Shown here piece after piece: positions 1-11,309 of a stretch of DNA of 64,000 nucleotides; within the stretch, counting starts at the first letter, position 1; each line of letters starts with the position of its first letter. Location of the stretch: positions 17,533,001-17,597,000 of the forward strand of contig NC_066312.1 of assembly GCF_905404315.1 (NCBI RefSeq), read 5' to 3'. Under the pieces are notes generated by a model that ran no database searches, was not told the DNA's origin, and saw only the letters and a list, made by a program, of their open reading frames with translations. Position numbers and translations under genes: made by a program. This DNA comes from Leptidea sinapis. Lineage: Eukaryota > Arthropoda > Insecta > Lepidoptera > Pieridae.

Positions 1-132
1 ATCCCTAGTTTAAACTAGTTAGACTTGGCTTAGGTCCATCTTAAAATTAACAAAGGGAACCTTAAAATTAGATCACATTTATATTAATGTAACTGTCGAT
101 ATGAGAATATACATATTTGCATAGTATAGTTA

Positions 133-515
133 TCTAATATATAAAATTCTCGTGTCGCGGTGTTTGTAGTTAAACTCCTCCGAACCGGCTTGACTGATTC
201 TTATGAAATTTTGTGTGCATGTAGGGTACGTCTGAGAATCGGACAACATCTATTTTTCATCCCCCTAAATATTAGAGTAGTCCACACCATTTTTTTTTTA
301 ATTTTTAGATATTTTTTTTAAAGATACATATAACTTGCTTTAAAAAATATATACAACATCAAATTTTCACCCTTCTAAGATAAACATCTATTTTTCTATC
401 GCGTTTTTTATATTATTCTGTTAGATCCACAGATCCGCAATAGGGTTGCAAGATGGCAATGGATTTTTTTATTTATAACTTTATATGGCAATTCAACGTT
501 TGCTGGGTCAGCTTA
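133..515 (+). mobile_element. Non-autonomous Helitron, 383 bp
   Basis: The element begins TCTAATATATAAAATTC after a host A (132). It ends in a decayed hairpin (GGCAATTCAACGTTTGCTG) followed by GGGTCAGCTTA and a host T (516). This matches Helitron insertion between A and T, with CTTA in place of the usual CTAG. No coding capacity is seen. A 5'-related copy starts at 12728 and the same element recurs at 5575. Confidence 0.7.
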
Positions 516-1263
516 TATATAAATATATTATTATTATCATTTATAAATTTTATTATATATCATATATTTATGTATCATTACGAGCAATTAGATTTTAATT
601 CGTGTAAAGGATTAATTAACACCCAAACTTTTCTGCTAACTAGCTCCTAATTTTAACACATACCACAAACTTTTTTAATATTCTTTAATTTTAAAAGATT
701 TTGTTCCAATTCGATTTCCTAATTATAATGATTATTTCGAAAATTTACGCCGTGGCAATAATTAAATAAATAAATATTTATTTACTAATATTTTTATATG
801 ATTTACAAGTTTATGATCCGTGATCTAATTAGTAGTAAGTGATCATATTTAAGTTTCAGCCTGTGAATTATTCAACGAGGTACCCGGGTACCTTTCGCGT
901 TTTCAAATTTTAAGAAAAGGAGGTTTGTTTTAGGCCCTGTAGGTAGCTGTGATTTCCTGAGAGCTCTTAACTATTTATAAATTATATATTTTTTAATATG
1001 TTGACCCAGTCAATTAATTACAATGTTTTATGTAAACCAAAAAATATTTTAAACTAACAATAGAGTGACAAGGTACCTCTTTCTATTTATGTATGACTAT
1101 GAAAAAAGTATTTAGAATTTCATACAACTATGAAGTAATAAACATTAATTGTTAAAATGTTTTATTTTGATAACAAATACAAATTCTTTTTTTTATACAG
1201 GGATTAGCACAGATGTCGAAGCTAGTATTACGTGTTGGATAATTTTTATTATATTACTGCATG

Positions 1264-1890
1264 TTCATCATTTGCTGGTATTTTGCAGTTAGTGCAAGCT
1301 TTTCGTGTTTTCTTCGCTTGTGTTTGAGATCTGTGCGTATGTAGCAATTTCTGACGACTACAACACGCCCTGTAGAATCTCGTCTAGTCTGACTTATAGA
1401 AGTTGTAGATCTAGAAAAAATCGACAGCCTTAGTTCTTGGCCAAGCACATCCTGCATTGGAGATCTCATATGTAATTTTGATGTCACACCGTTCCAACTA
1501 GTTTCATATTCTATGAATTCAAGAAATGAGCCAGTTGAAGAGACGTAAAAGAATATCCGTAGTTCATTCAGTCCTGAATTGTTATTTAGCCAAAATGCAC
1601 TCACTATATTAGCTCTCTCATACAGTGCATTCTCTAACATTTGTTAGACGATTGCTATCGCTTGATTTTCCTGTTTAAATTTGTCCATTTAGGGGGAAGG
1701 AATTATTTGCATCACAAGCCCAGAATATTTTTATGTCATAGTTTTCAGGTTCAATGCCATGTATTGAGTAAAGTTTGGTCACTATAACCAAATAGCTGTT
1801 CGTCACCGGTAATACATTCACGAGGCTCGTAGATTTTATTCAAATTTGATATGAAACTAGTCCAAATATCTCGTATACCTGCTGTTTCAC
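1264..1890 (-). pseudogene. piggyBac-like transposase remnant (C-terminal half)
   Basis: Reading leftward, the first block contains ECITGDEQLFGYS and then YDIKIFWACD and FPLNGQI. These fit the conserved core of piggyBac (DDE_Tnp_1_7) transposases, where the D of DEQL is catalytic. A stop interrupts the frame just after NGQI. Farther on, EFIEYETS and LGQELRLSIF resemble the region before the C-terminal domain. The last block, in a shifted frame, reads KTRKACTNCKI then DEH, which fits the cysteine-rich C-terminal finger. The reading frame changes at least twice, so it cannot be functional. The N-terminal part and terminal repeats were not found. A near-identical copy lies at 6707-7331. Confidence 0.72.
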
Positions 1891-2218
1891 CTAACAAACG
1901 TTCAGCGGCCCGATTCACGTAATTTTATATGAGCGATATCGCAGCGACATCTGTCGTTCACCTACGATTCGTATTCACGTGATTTTAAATCGCACGTTCG
2001 AGAAACGATCCTATCCAAAAATCGCTAAAGCGTATTCACGTCAGCTAGACAGACTTCAATCGTTGTGTTAATGGTATTCTGCTATCTTTTTACAATCAGT
2101 TACCAACGATTTAATGTCAAATCGAACGTCTGAGAAGTCGCTGAACTGAAGTTAGTAATTTGCTTTTGTTGGCTGTTGAAAGTTTTTTCATAAACATGAA
2201 TATCAGCTTGTCTTGGCT

Positions 2219-2578
2219 ATGGATATTTCTGAAAGGGAAGACCGGCGAAGAGAACGTCGACTCCGAAATAATATAAGGATCAACAAGTATTTTGCTTTCG
2301 AAATGACAGATACGGAGTTCGTGAAAACATTTCGCTTTACCAAGGACTTAATCCAAGGATTTAGTCCTTGGTCTTATGGAAGACCTCGTTCCTCTAATTC
2401 CATGAGAGCGTAATACCTACTATACTTAGTTTCCTATTTAGGTTGGTAGTTACCAAGAATGATCTTAGTAGGTAGGTGCCTACCTATTTATCTGACTAGA
2501 TATTTCCTATACTTAAGACTTTAATTAAATAAATTACAAAATCATGTACAATCATTTACATTATAGGTATTAATAGCA
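2219..2578 (+). pseudogene. PIF/Harbinger transposase N-terminal fragment (copy 1)
   Basis: From the ATG at 2219 the frame reads MDISEREDRRRERR and then TDTEFVKTFRFTKDLIQ. An Arg-rich start followed by (D/T)xEFxxxFRxxK is typical of Harbinger-type transposases (HARBI1 family). The frame stops at 2413, and homologous sequence ends where the truncated mariner begins. The right-hand copy at 7660 runs farther and confirms the family assignment. Confidence 0.6.
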
Positions 2579-2579
2579 T

Positions 2580-3814
2580 CAAGAATCAACATTACTGTTT
2601 AAAAATGTATTTATTGCTTTTCAAAGTATTCTCCGTTAAATTGGTGTGATGGAACAAATCATTGAAGCAACCATTCTATTCGGAATTTGGGTCTCCAAAA
2701 CGGCCGTTTTGTAGGCGTCCACAGCTTCTTCAGGCGATGAAAATCTCTGACCACGCAATATATTCTTTATTTTAGGGAAAGTATAGAAATCATTAGGGCT
2801 TAGGTCGGCGCTGTACGGCGGATGGTCTAATAATTCTATGTTTTCTTGCTTTAAAAACTCTTTTGTTCTGTGCGTGGTGTGAGAACTCGCATTGTCGTGA
2901 TGGAGGATGATGCGGCAGTTGCAGTTCTCTTTACGGAGTTCAGAAACGACCTGTGGCAAAGAAATGCTAGCATAGCATTCTGCATTAACCGTTCTTTGTC
3001 CCTTTGTTCAGGAATAGTCGCAACATGGCCGGTTTTGGAGATAAACGTGGCCACCAATTTTTTTTGCAACACTCCGTGAAAGAACAATTTTTGTTGGCTT
3101 TAACTCATTGTCGAACACCCAAACTCGTGACTGGGTTTTTGTTTCGGGTTCGTACGCGTATATCCAGGATTCGTCACCTGATACGATGTTGTATACATCA
3201 TTTGAGGATCCTGCGCAGAATCTTTCGAGAGTTCTGACGCACCAAGTAACGCGAGCCGCTTTTTGCTCTTCACAGAGCAAATGCGGTATACATCGGGATA
3301 CCGCAACTTTTTTACACCTAATTGTTCATGCATTATTATTTGTATTTGACTCATGCCAATGTCTAAAGTTGCCTGAATTTCGCGGTATGTCACATGTCGA
3401 TCTTTCTCAATCAGCTTACGCACAGCACCTAAGTTTTCTTTGGTGACTGCAGTTTTTGGACGACCTTGACGGGGATCATCACTAAGCTTGACACGTCCAC
3501 GTTGAAATTCAGCAAACCAGCGATGAATTGTGGTTTTGGATGGGGCTTCATCACCAAACGCAGAAATAATCCGGTCAACACACTGTTTTTTTGTTAAACC
3601 ACTTCGAAAGTCATAATAAATCATCGCTCTAGAATTTTCTTGAGTCAATTCCATTTTCTCAACGACTAAACAAATTTGACAAGACGGAGAATCTATTTTT
3701 AAATAAATAAATGGTATTCGATTTTTAAAACCAAGGATTTTCCAATTAAAACGATTTTAATATGACAGGAACAGTGGAAATATTCAATTCCCGATACTTT
3801 TAGTGCAGCCTGTG
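2580..3814 (-). mobile_element. mariner element, copy 1, truncated at its left end
   Basis: This is the same element as at 10022-11309, diverged at many sites. The right inverted repeat is intact, followed by the TA target at 3815-3816. The left inverted repeat is missing: similarity starts inside the element, directly at the end of the duplicated segment. A short internal deletion is also present near 2636-2660. The truncation and the duplication boundary coincide. Confidence 0.85.
2611..3654 (-). pseudogene. mariner transposase, broken
   Basis: Starts at ATG 3654 with MELTQENSRAMIYYDF, then the paired helix-turn-helix region (TKKQCVDRI, KTTIHRWFAEF, QGRPKT). The catalytic motifs are SGDESWIYAY (about 3160-3190), HHDNASSHT (about 2880-2905) and YSADLSPNDF (about 2795-2820), in line with the D,D34D triad of mariner. 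Intact mariner transposases are about 345-350 residues and this one would be similar. Frameshifts fall after GVKK near 3310 and again near 3015-3050, and the C-terminus carries a deletion. It is dead as written but retains all three aspartates. Confidence 0.9.
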
Positions 3815-3816
3815 TA

Positions 3817-5442
3817 TTTTTACCTATTTCTACCTACTAATAACGTAATGTCCATTGACCAATAATATTTTAACACACTAGATTAACCATTAGATATTCA
3901 CTATTTTTGACTAACTGATGAAAACTCCTCAGTCGATACTCGAAGTCTGCCTTTTTATCTTACAAATTATAGGTAATACGCATATAGCACAACACGATGC
4001 GGTGAACTGCACATGAAGCGGTTGAAGTATTAATTTAATTTATATAGTCAAACCCATGGTCGAATTTCGCCCGACCTAACCATCGGACATGGTCTGGTAC
4101 CGGACCATATTGGATGGTATGACGCATTGTCCATTGAACAAAATTACTACTACCGTCCGAACCGTACCGTTTATGACGTCTATGTGTGACGCCCGACATG
4201 ACGGCACGGCTGTTACGCCCACATCACCCTTTTTACCAATTTTCAGTTTACACGCATATTTAATTCCGACATTGTTTACAATTAAGTACAATCCTATCGA
4301 TACCATATCGTCGATCCATATCCATAAAGCGCATGGATTTACTGACTTACCGGTGAAAACAAACCCTTCTTGGGCTACACTTCATCACCATCTCAACGTT
4401 CTTGATTCTAGCGCAAGACGGCATAATTCCTTGTTTTCACGGAGCTTCGTATGAAGGTATGTTACAATATTGTTGACAGTGGCAGGTGGACAGGGTGAAG
4501 ATGCGTCAAAGAGTATATAATCTAACGTCGACACACTTCCACCAGCCTACCGCAACTCTCTTAAACATGAAAATGTATGACACTGTATTAAAAATAATGG
4601 CGGCAAACGCTGTCTTGCTCTAAAATATATTCGACTGTTTTATTTGTTTTGATTTGAGTGTCATTAGACATGTCATTCAAAATAAAAGCAACTGTTAATA
4701 ATTTTTGTTACGAATTGTCGTTTTTTTACTTTATTCGTGTATTATTCAGGGTAATTTGCTTAATTATTTATAAAATGAATGCGTAAGACATTTCTAAGCT
4801 AAACAATGTCATAAAAGAGTTGTAAAATATTTGGTTTAAAATCTGACCGGTCAGATGGGGAAAAGAATCAGAAAGTCAGAGTAAAAGAATTTTCATGGTT
4901 AAATTCTTTTTGATAAAGAAAGGTAAGCACTAAAGAACAAATAATAAGATAATAAAGAATGCTTAAAGTGATTAAAAGCGATAGAGTATGAATTTAATTC
5001 ATCTAGAGTAAAAATTATAATATTATAATCTAATCGTGTTTGAAACTTTTTTATCAATTGTCGATATTTTAATTTTAATTATAACTAAATTTGTTATCAT
5101 TTTTTTTTGGTATTTATATTGTTGTTTAATAAGTTTATTGATCTTAAAATAGTTTTTAAGTTTATTAACCTCGTTAAATCGTTTTCACTATATTATATTG
5201 TACATGATGTGCAAACAATATTTAAAGCCTAAAAATTAGGGTTAACGAATTTATGTTAATATATTGTATTCTCTTATAATTTCAGATTCAGGACCCACGC
5301 CTACGACTCCAAAAACATTTATTGCAATATCTGAAAAACGAATACCAAAGACTGTCTAAACCGAATTACTACACAACACAAAACAAATCTATTAAAAAAA
5401 ATTAATTATGTAAATTGTTTTTTTCTTTGAGATAACTAAAAC
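3817..5442. other. No gene recognised; possible terminal exon near the end
   Basis: AT-rich sequence with a more GC-balanced patch at 4050-4480. That patch contains an open frame of about 120 codons (4089-4454, +) with no recognisable motif and an overlapping frame on the other strand. A near-palindrome, TGGTCTGGTACCGGACCA, lies at about 4089-4106. If the 5442-bp unit is tandem, this block may also occur left of the window. Confidence 0.4.
5286..5359 (+). other. Candidate 3' terminal coding exon (weak)
   Basis: A pyrimidine-rich stretch ending ATAATTTCAG precedes a short frame reading SGPTPTTPKTFIAISEKR and then a few residues to TAA at 5357-5359. The run of Thr/Pro with a good acceptor looks exon-like, but it is short, has no recognised domain and lacks a clear AATAAA downstream. 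Chance is a real alternative. Confidence 0.15.
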
Positions 5443-5574
5443 ATCCCTAGTTTAAACTAGTTAGACTTGGCTTAGGTCCATCTTAAAATTAACAAAGGGA
5501 ACCTTAAAATTAGATCACATTTATATTAATGTAACTGTCGATATGAGAATATACATATTTGCATAGTATAGTTA

Positions 5575-5957
5575 TCTAATATATAAAATTCTCGTGTCGC
5601 GGTGTTTGTAGTTAAACTCCTCCGAACCGGCTTGACTGATTCTTATGAAATTTTGTGTGCATGTAGGGTACGTCTGAGAATCGGACAACATCTATTTTTC
5701 ATCCCCCTAAATATTAGAGTAGTCCACACCATTTTTTTTTTAATTTTTAGATATTTTTTTTAAAGATACATATAACTTGCTTTAAAAAATATATACAACA
5801 TCAAATTTTCACCCTTCTAAGATAAACATCTATTTTTCTATCGCGTTTTTTATATTATTCTGTTAGATCCACAGATCCGCAATAGGGTTGCAAGATGGCA
5901 ATGGATTTTTTTATTTATTACTTTATATGGCAATTCAACGTTTGCTGGGTCAGCTTA
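5575..5957 (+). mobile_element. Non-autonomous Helitron (duplicate copy)
   Basis: Same element as at 133-515, carried along by the segmental duplication and not an independent insertion. It has the same TC start, decayed 3' hairpin and CTTA end. Confidence 0.68.
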
Positions 5958-6706
5958 TATATAAATATATTATTATTATCATTTATAAATTTTATTATAT
6001 ATCATATATTTATGTATCATTACGAGCAATTAGATTTTAATTCGTGTAAAGGATTAATTAACACCCAAACTTTTCTGCTAACTAGCTCCTAATTTTAACA
6101 CATACCACAAACTTTTTTAATATTCTTTAATTTTAAAAGATTTTGTTCCAATTCGATTTCCTAATTATAATGATTATTTCGAAAATTTACGCCGTGGCAA
6201 TAATTAAATAAATAAATATTTATTTACTAATATTTTTATATGATTTACAAGTTTATGATCCGTGATCTAATTAGTAGTAAGTGATCATATTTAAGTTTCA
6301 GCCTGTGAATTATTCAACGAGGTACCCGGGTACCTTTCGCGTTTTCAAATTTTAAGAAAAGGAGGTTTGTTTTAGGCCCTGTAGGTAGCTGTGATTTCCT
6401 GAGAGCTCTTAACTATTTATAAATTATATATTTTTTAATATGTTGACCCAGTCAATTAATTACAATGTTTTATGTAAACCAAAAAATATTTTAAACTAAC
6501 AATAGAGTGACAAGGTACCTCTTTCTATTTATGTATGACTATGAAAAAAGTATTTAGAATTTCATACAACTATGAAGTAATAAACATTAATTGTTAAAAT
6601 GTTTTATTTTGATAACAAATACAAATTCTTTTTTTTATACAGGGATTAGCACAGATGTCGAAGCTAGTATTACGTGTTGGATAATTTTTATTATATTACT
6701 GCATGT

Positions 6707-7331
6707 TCATATTTGCTGGTATTTTGCAGTTAGTGCAAGCTTTTCGTGTTTTCTTCGCTTGTGTTTGAGATCTGTGCGTATGTAGCAATTTCTGACGACT
6801 ACAACACGCCCTGTAGAATCTCGTCTAGTCTGACTTATAGAAGTTGTAGATCTAGAAAAAATCGACAGCCTTAGTTCTTGGCCAAGCACATCCTGCATTG
6901 GAGATCTCATATGTAATTTTGATGTCACACCGTTCCAACTAGTTTCATATTCTATGAATTCAAGAAATGAGCCAGTTGAAGAGACGTAAAAGAATATCCG
7001 TAGTTCATTCAGTCCTGAATTGTTATTTAGCCAAAATGCACTCACTATATTAGCTCTCTCATACAGTGCATTCTCTAACATTTGTTAGACGATTGCTATC
7101 GCTTGATTTTCCTGTTTAAATTTGTCCATTTAGGGGGAAGGAATTATTTGCATCACAAGCCCAGAATATTTTTATGCCATAGTTTTCAGGTTCAATGCCA
7201 TGTATTGAGTAAAGTTTGGTCACTATAACCAAATAGCTGTTCGTCACCGGTAATACATTCACGAGGCTCGTAGATTTTATTCAAATTTGATATGAAACTA
7301 GTCCAAATATCTCGTATACCTGCTGTTTCAC
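6707..7331 (-). pseudogene. piggyBac-like transposase remnant (duplicate copy)
   Basis: Duplicate of the remnant at 1264-1890, with the same DEQL, IKIFWACD and cysteine-rich end blocks and the same breaks. It has one extra single-base deletion in the last finger, after TGCATGTTCAT. Confidence 0.7.
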
Positions 7332-7659
7332 CTAACAAACGTTCAGCGGCCCGATTCACGTAATTTTATATGAGCGATATCGCAGCGACATCTGTCGTTC
7401 ACCTACGATTCGTATTCACGTGATTTTAAATCGCACGTTCGAGAAACGATCCTATCCAAAAATCGCTAAAGCGTATTCACGTCAGCTAGACAGACTTCAA
7501 TCGTTGTGTTAATGGTATTCTGCTATCTTTTTACAATCAGTTACCAACGATTTAATGTCAAATCGAACGTCTGAGAAGTCGCTGAACTGAAGTTAGTAAT
7601 TTGCTTTTGTTGGCTGTTGAAAGTTTTTTCATAAACATGAATATCAGCTTGTCTTGGCT

Positions 7660-8215
7660 ATGGATATTTCTGAAAGGGAAGACCGGCGAAGAGAACGTCG
7701 ACTCCGAAATAATATAAGGATCAACAAGTATTTTGCTTTCGAAATGACAGATACGGAGTTCGTGAAAACATTTCGCTTTACCAAGGACTTAATCCAAGGA
7801 TTTAGTCCTTGGTCTTATTGAAGACCTCGTTCCTCTAATTCCATGAGAGCGTAATACCTACTATACTTAGTTTCCTATTTAGGTTGGTAGTTACCAAGAA
7901 TGATCTTAGTAGGTAGGTGCCTACCTATTTATCTGACTAGATATTTCCTATACTTAAGACTTTAATTAAATAAATTACAAAATCATGTACAATCATTTAC
8001 ATTATAGGTATTAATAGCACTAGCATTTTATGCTACAGGATCTTACCAAACCATTGTTGGTCAGAGTAATTTCAACTCAGTAGGTAGGTATCTCAACCTA
8101 CAGTGTCTAAAGCAGTGTGACAGGTGACTAAAGCACTCAATGATGTTGAGTTATTCAAAAAACATATTTATTTTCCTCTTACTCAGGATGGAAGAGATAG
8201 AATAAAGAGAAGGTA
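7660..8215 (+). pseudogene. PIF/Harbinger transposase remnant (copy 2, longer)
   Basis: Begins as in copy 1 (MDISERED, FVKTFRFTK) but has a stop in place of a Gly near 7818. After about 8019, where copy 1 is cut by mariner, it reads ALAFYATGSYQTIVGQSNF. This fits the (L)RFxATGSxQxxVGxS block of Harbinger transposases. A shifted frame then gives VTKALNDVELFKKHIYFP and RDRIKRR, matching the segment before the first catalytic aspartate. Sequence beyond about 8215 is not recognisable, so the catalytic core is lost. There are at least two frameshifts or stops. Confidence 0.7.
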
Positions 8216-8339
8216 TGTATTTACCTTTAGGTACCTATGTTACTGGACTAATTAAATACCTACTTAATTATTTATTAAATATTGTAGGGACTTATTACAG
8301 CTTTTATGAAAAAACTAGAATAGCTTAGTAAGTAATTCA

Positions 8340-8880
8340 AGCTGACGCACGGTTACAATCTTCTTTGAGCTCATTTTGTTTAATTGAACAAAACGAGACG
8401 AGAAAGGGTTACCTACACTTGGGCGAAAATCCAGTTTGATTTTGATGTATGGTGGTTTTTTTATTACAACCATTTGGGTACGACTTTTCATTTTCAGCCA
8501 ATTAATTTCTGTATAAAAATAATGGCGTTAGTCTACGATTTTCCGACAGACACTTGCATGGCCATTTTTAACGGCATATCCAGTATTGTAATCTGCAAAA
8601 TAATGAAGCTGGAAGCGTGAAACATATCATTAAAATGCAAAAGAAGTAGTGTAGGTGCTAGTACACAGCCCTGAGTTACTCCACTGTTCAAGGGTTTCGG
8701 GTTCGAACAATATCTGTGGACGATCTCTATGCTGTGCCCAGTGAGGAAGCTGGTGGTCCACTTGCATAAACTCTCGGCAAGCCTGAATGTTTCTAAAGAA
8801 GCGCCTTGTGCTATACACGATTCCTTCCCTTTATGAAGACTTACTACCAGGCCTTTCTTTCCATAGTCGCCGCCCTTCTA
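8340..8880 (-). pseudogene. LINE reverse transcriptase fragment
   Basis: Reading leftward from about 8830: WTTSFLTGHSIEIV, then NSGVTQGCVLAPTLLLLHF (the GxxQGxxLxPxLF block of non-LTR reverse transcriptases). A frame change then gives HYFADYNTGYAVKNGHAS, where FADD has become FADY. Weaker similarity continues to about 8340. The order of blocks supports a single degraded copy. Both ends are missing, and the YADD-box aspartate loss plus frameshifts make it inactive. Confidence 0.7.
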
Positions 8881-9835
8881 TTTGACAGATATACCTGAAG
8901 ATCGCCTGCCGATTGGCGAAAGGCGTATTTTCGGTCGTTAGTCAACTGGTGATCCTCTAGGAAATCTGGATGGTTATGCTCACTATAATAATTTTATAGA
9001 GCATTTTAGTATGACAATTTACAGAACTGTTGAACACCATAATAATTGGACATCGAAACCAATGCAGATTTTTATCTATTATGATCTAAAATGTACAAAA
9101 TACTTATTTATCATAATATTAGATGTCCTGGAACCTGCATATAAAATTATTTGAATTATAAATATAAAAAAATATTCGATATATTATTATTATCATCATT
9201 ATATTCATCAATATATAGAGCTACGACGGAGTAAACCAAAAGAAATCTAAAGCTTTAGCCTAAAGCTTCTTGCTGTTAGGCAACACATGACAACAGGCTT
9301 GGTTGATTATTTGAGTTTGCGTGTCAAGTTATATCTAACACTCGCGAAACGTATGACACTTTGTTTTAGATTTTGCTTTGCTGAAAATTGAGGTTAAGAG
9401 TTTGCAGCAATTTTTTTTCAACGTGTTCAGATCTGTCACAGTCTATTTAGAGTGTAGACGTATTAATTATCTTAATATAAAACATACAAAATAAAATGCT
9501 CCAAAGATTTTGAGACCCGTCAGTATTAATTGCCCGTTTAGCTTAAATCAATATGGAACACTGCTACTCACCATCGTATAGATTATATAACAACAAGATT
9601 ATATGATAAAGGAAAATTAAACAGTATAGTACACGCTTTATTTATTAATTTATTTGAAAAATTCCGCTAACAAGGTTCACACTAATATAAACACGATATA
9701 ATACATCAAAAATATCGTTCACGTGATAACGTCATGTTTAAGTTATTGTCGAAAATAACATGCTATTTAATTAAGAAAACAGAAAACTCTATAATATATA
9801 AGTACATTTATCATCATTAGTAACCAATGTGTCCA
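8881..9835. other. No gene seen
   Basis: AT-rich, intron-like sequence with short ATT/TATA runs around 9175-9215. No motif or repeat was recognised. Confidence 0.5.
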
Positions 9836-9925
9836 ACGTAGCCCGGATGATTGCGAAACTGAAGTGACAGTGGGCAGAGCACTTAGCTCGAAAGATCTGG
9901 TAACCACTAGAAGACGCAGTAAAGA
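9836..9925 (+). pseudogene. LINE C-terminal scrap (RTE-like)
   Basis: The short frame RMIAKLK.QWAEHLARK resembles the WAGHIARR block at the C-terminus of RTE-type LINE proteins. The same block is better kept at 43075-43381. Only about 30 codons remain. Confidence 0.45.
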
Positions 9926-10021
9926 ACTGATAATTATTTGATATATTTATCTAAGAAATTTTATTAATGAACATAAAATATAGACCGTGGTCAATCCACC
10001 CTTGAAAGATATACCTTGATA

Positions 10022-11309
10022 CGAGGGCGGCACTGAAAATTTCGGGAATCAAGGAAGTTACACAACATTACTATTTAAAAATGTATTTATTGCTTTTCGA
10101 AGTATTCTCCGCGAAATTTGACACATTTTTCCATACGATGGAGCCAATCATTGAAGCAACCATTCCATTGGGAAGTTGGGGTCTCCAAAATGGCCGTTTT
10201 GTAGGCGTCCAGAGCTTCTTCAGGTGATGAAAATCTCTGACCACGCAATTTATTCTTTATTTTAGGGAAAGTATAGAAATCATGAGGGCTTAGGTCAGGG
10301 CTGTACGGCGGATCGTTTAATAATTATATGTTTTCTTGCTCTAAAAACTCTTTTAGTCTGTGCGCGGTGTGAGAACTCGCATTGTCGTAATGGAGGATGA
10401 TGCGGCGGTTGCAGTTCTCTTTACGGAGTTCAGAAACGACCTGTAGCAAACAAATGCTAGCACACCATTCTGCATTAACCATTCTTTGTCCCTCAAGAGG
10501 AATAGTCGCAACATGGCCGGTTTTGGAGACAAACGTGGCCACCATTTTTTTTGCAACACTCCGTGAACGAACAATTGTTGGCTTTAACTTATTTTCGAAC
10601 ACCCAAACTCGTGACTGGTTTTTTGTTTCGGGTTCGTACGCGTATATCCAGGATTCGTCACCTGATACGATGTTGTATACAGCATTTGAGGATCCTGCGT
10701 GGAATCTTTCGAGAGTTCTGACGCACCAAGTAACGCGAGCTGCTTTTTGCTCTTCACAGAGCAAATGCGGTATCCATCGGGAAAACGACTTTTTTTACAC
10801 CTAATTGTTCATGCAAAATTATTTGTATTTGACTCATGCCAATGTCTAAAGTTGCCTGAATTTCGCGGTATGTCACATGTCGATCTTCCTCAATCAGCTT
10901 ACGCACAGCATCAACGTTTTCTTTGGTGACTGCAGTTTTTGGACGACCTTGACGGGGATCATCATTGAGCTTGACACGTCCACGTTGAAATTCAACAAAC
11001 CAGCGATAAATTGTGGTTTTAGATGGGGCTTCATCACCAAATGCAGAAATCATCCGGTCAACACACTGTTTTTGTGTTCAGCCATTTCGAAAGTCATAAT
11101 AAATCATCGCTCTAGAATTTTCTCGAGTCAATTCCATTTTCTCAATGACTAAACAAGTTTGACAAGACCTTGTGACACGACCGAGAATCTTTTTTAAACA
11201 AATAAATGATATTCGATTTTTAAAACCATGGAGTTTTCAATTAAAAAGATTTTAGTATGACAGAAACAGTAGAAATATTCCATTCCCGATACTTTTAGTG
11301 CAGCCTATG
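10022..11309 (-). mobile_element. mariner element, copy 2, complete (1288 bp)
   Basis: Both 28-bp imperfect inverted repeats are present: the left starts CGAGGGCGGCACTGAAAATT and the right, complemented, starts CATAGGCTGCACTAAAAGTA. The TA target duplication is at 10020-10021 and 11310-11311. The size is normal for mariner. Its transposase is broken (see 10087-11137). Confidence 0.93.
10087..11137 (-). pseudogene. mariner transposase, broken
   Basis: Starts at ATG 11137 (MELTRENSRAMIYYDF), with a stop after about 18 codons where copy 1 has Leu. It continues with the helix-turn-helix region (KTTIYRWFVEF, QGRPKT). A frameshift near 10770-10790 leads to SGDESWIYAY, then HYDNASSHT. A stop follows QENI, and then PPYSPDLSPHDF carries the last aspartate of the D,D34D triad. 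The C-terminus is complete (GEYFEKQ, stop at 10087). The full length would be about 350 residues. Three lesions make it inactive, but the catalytic aspartates survive. Confidence 0.9.

Larger units (their letters stand above)
1..2578. repeat. Left copy of a direct segmental duplication (period 5442 bp)
   Basis: Bases 1-2578 recur almost unchanged at 5443-8019. Four differences were noticed by eye: one single-base deletion (near 1269) and three substitutions. The shared segment carries a Helitron, a piggyBac remnant and the start of a Harbinger transposase. The left copy stops where a truncated mariner begins, while the right copy continues into further Harbinger sequence. The match starts at base 1, so the true left boundary lies outside the window. 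Confidence 0.97.
5443..8019. repeat. Right copy of the direct segmental duplication
   Basis: Matches 1-2578 at an offset of 5442, dropping to 5441 after a one-base deletion near 6709. A second visible change turns a Gly codon of the Harbinger frame into a stop (near 7818). Sequence continues past 8019 into more Harbinger transposase, so this copy keeps the original right flank. Confidence 0.97.

Noticed and set aside
453..650. Small membrane-like protein (and its copy at 5895)
   Set aside because: The hydrophobic peptide results from AT-rich codons, spans the Helitron 3' end, and has no other support.
3108..3446. Plus-strand frames across the mariner elements
   Set aside because: They are shadows of the minus-strand transposase in another frame.
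4089..4454. Protein-coding gene of 121 codons
   Set aside because: No recognisable motif, an overlapping open frame on the opposite strand, and no splice or start context. Treated as a chance frame in a GC-balanced patch.
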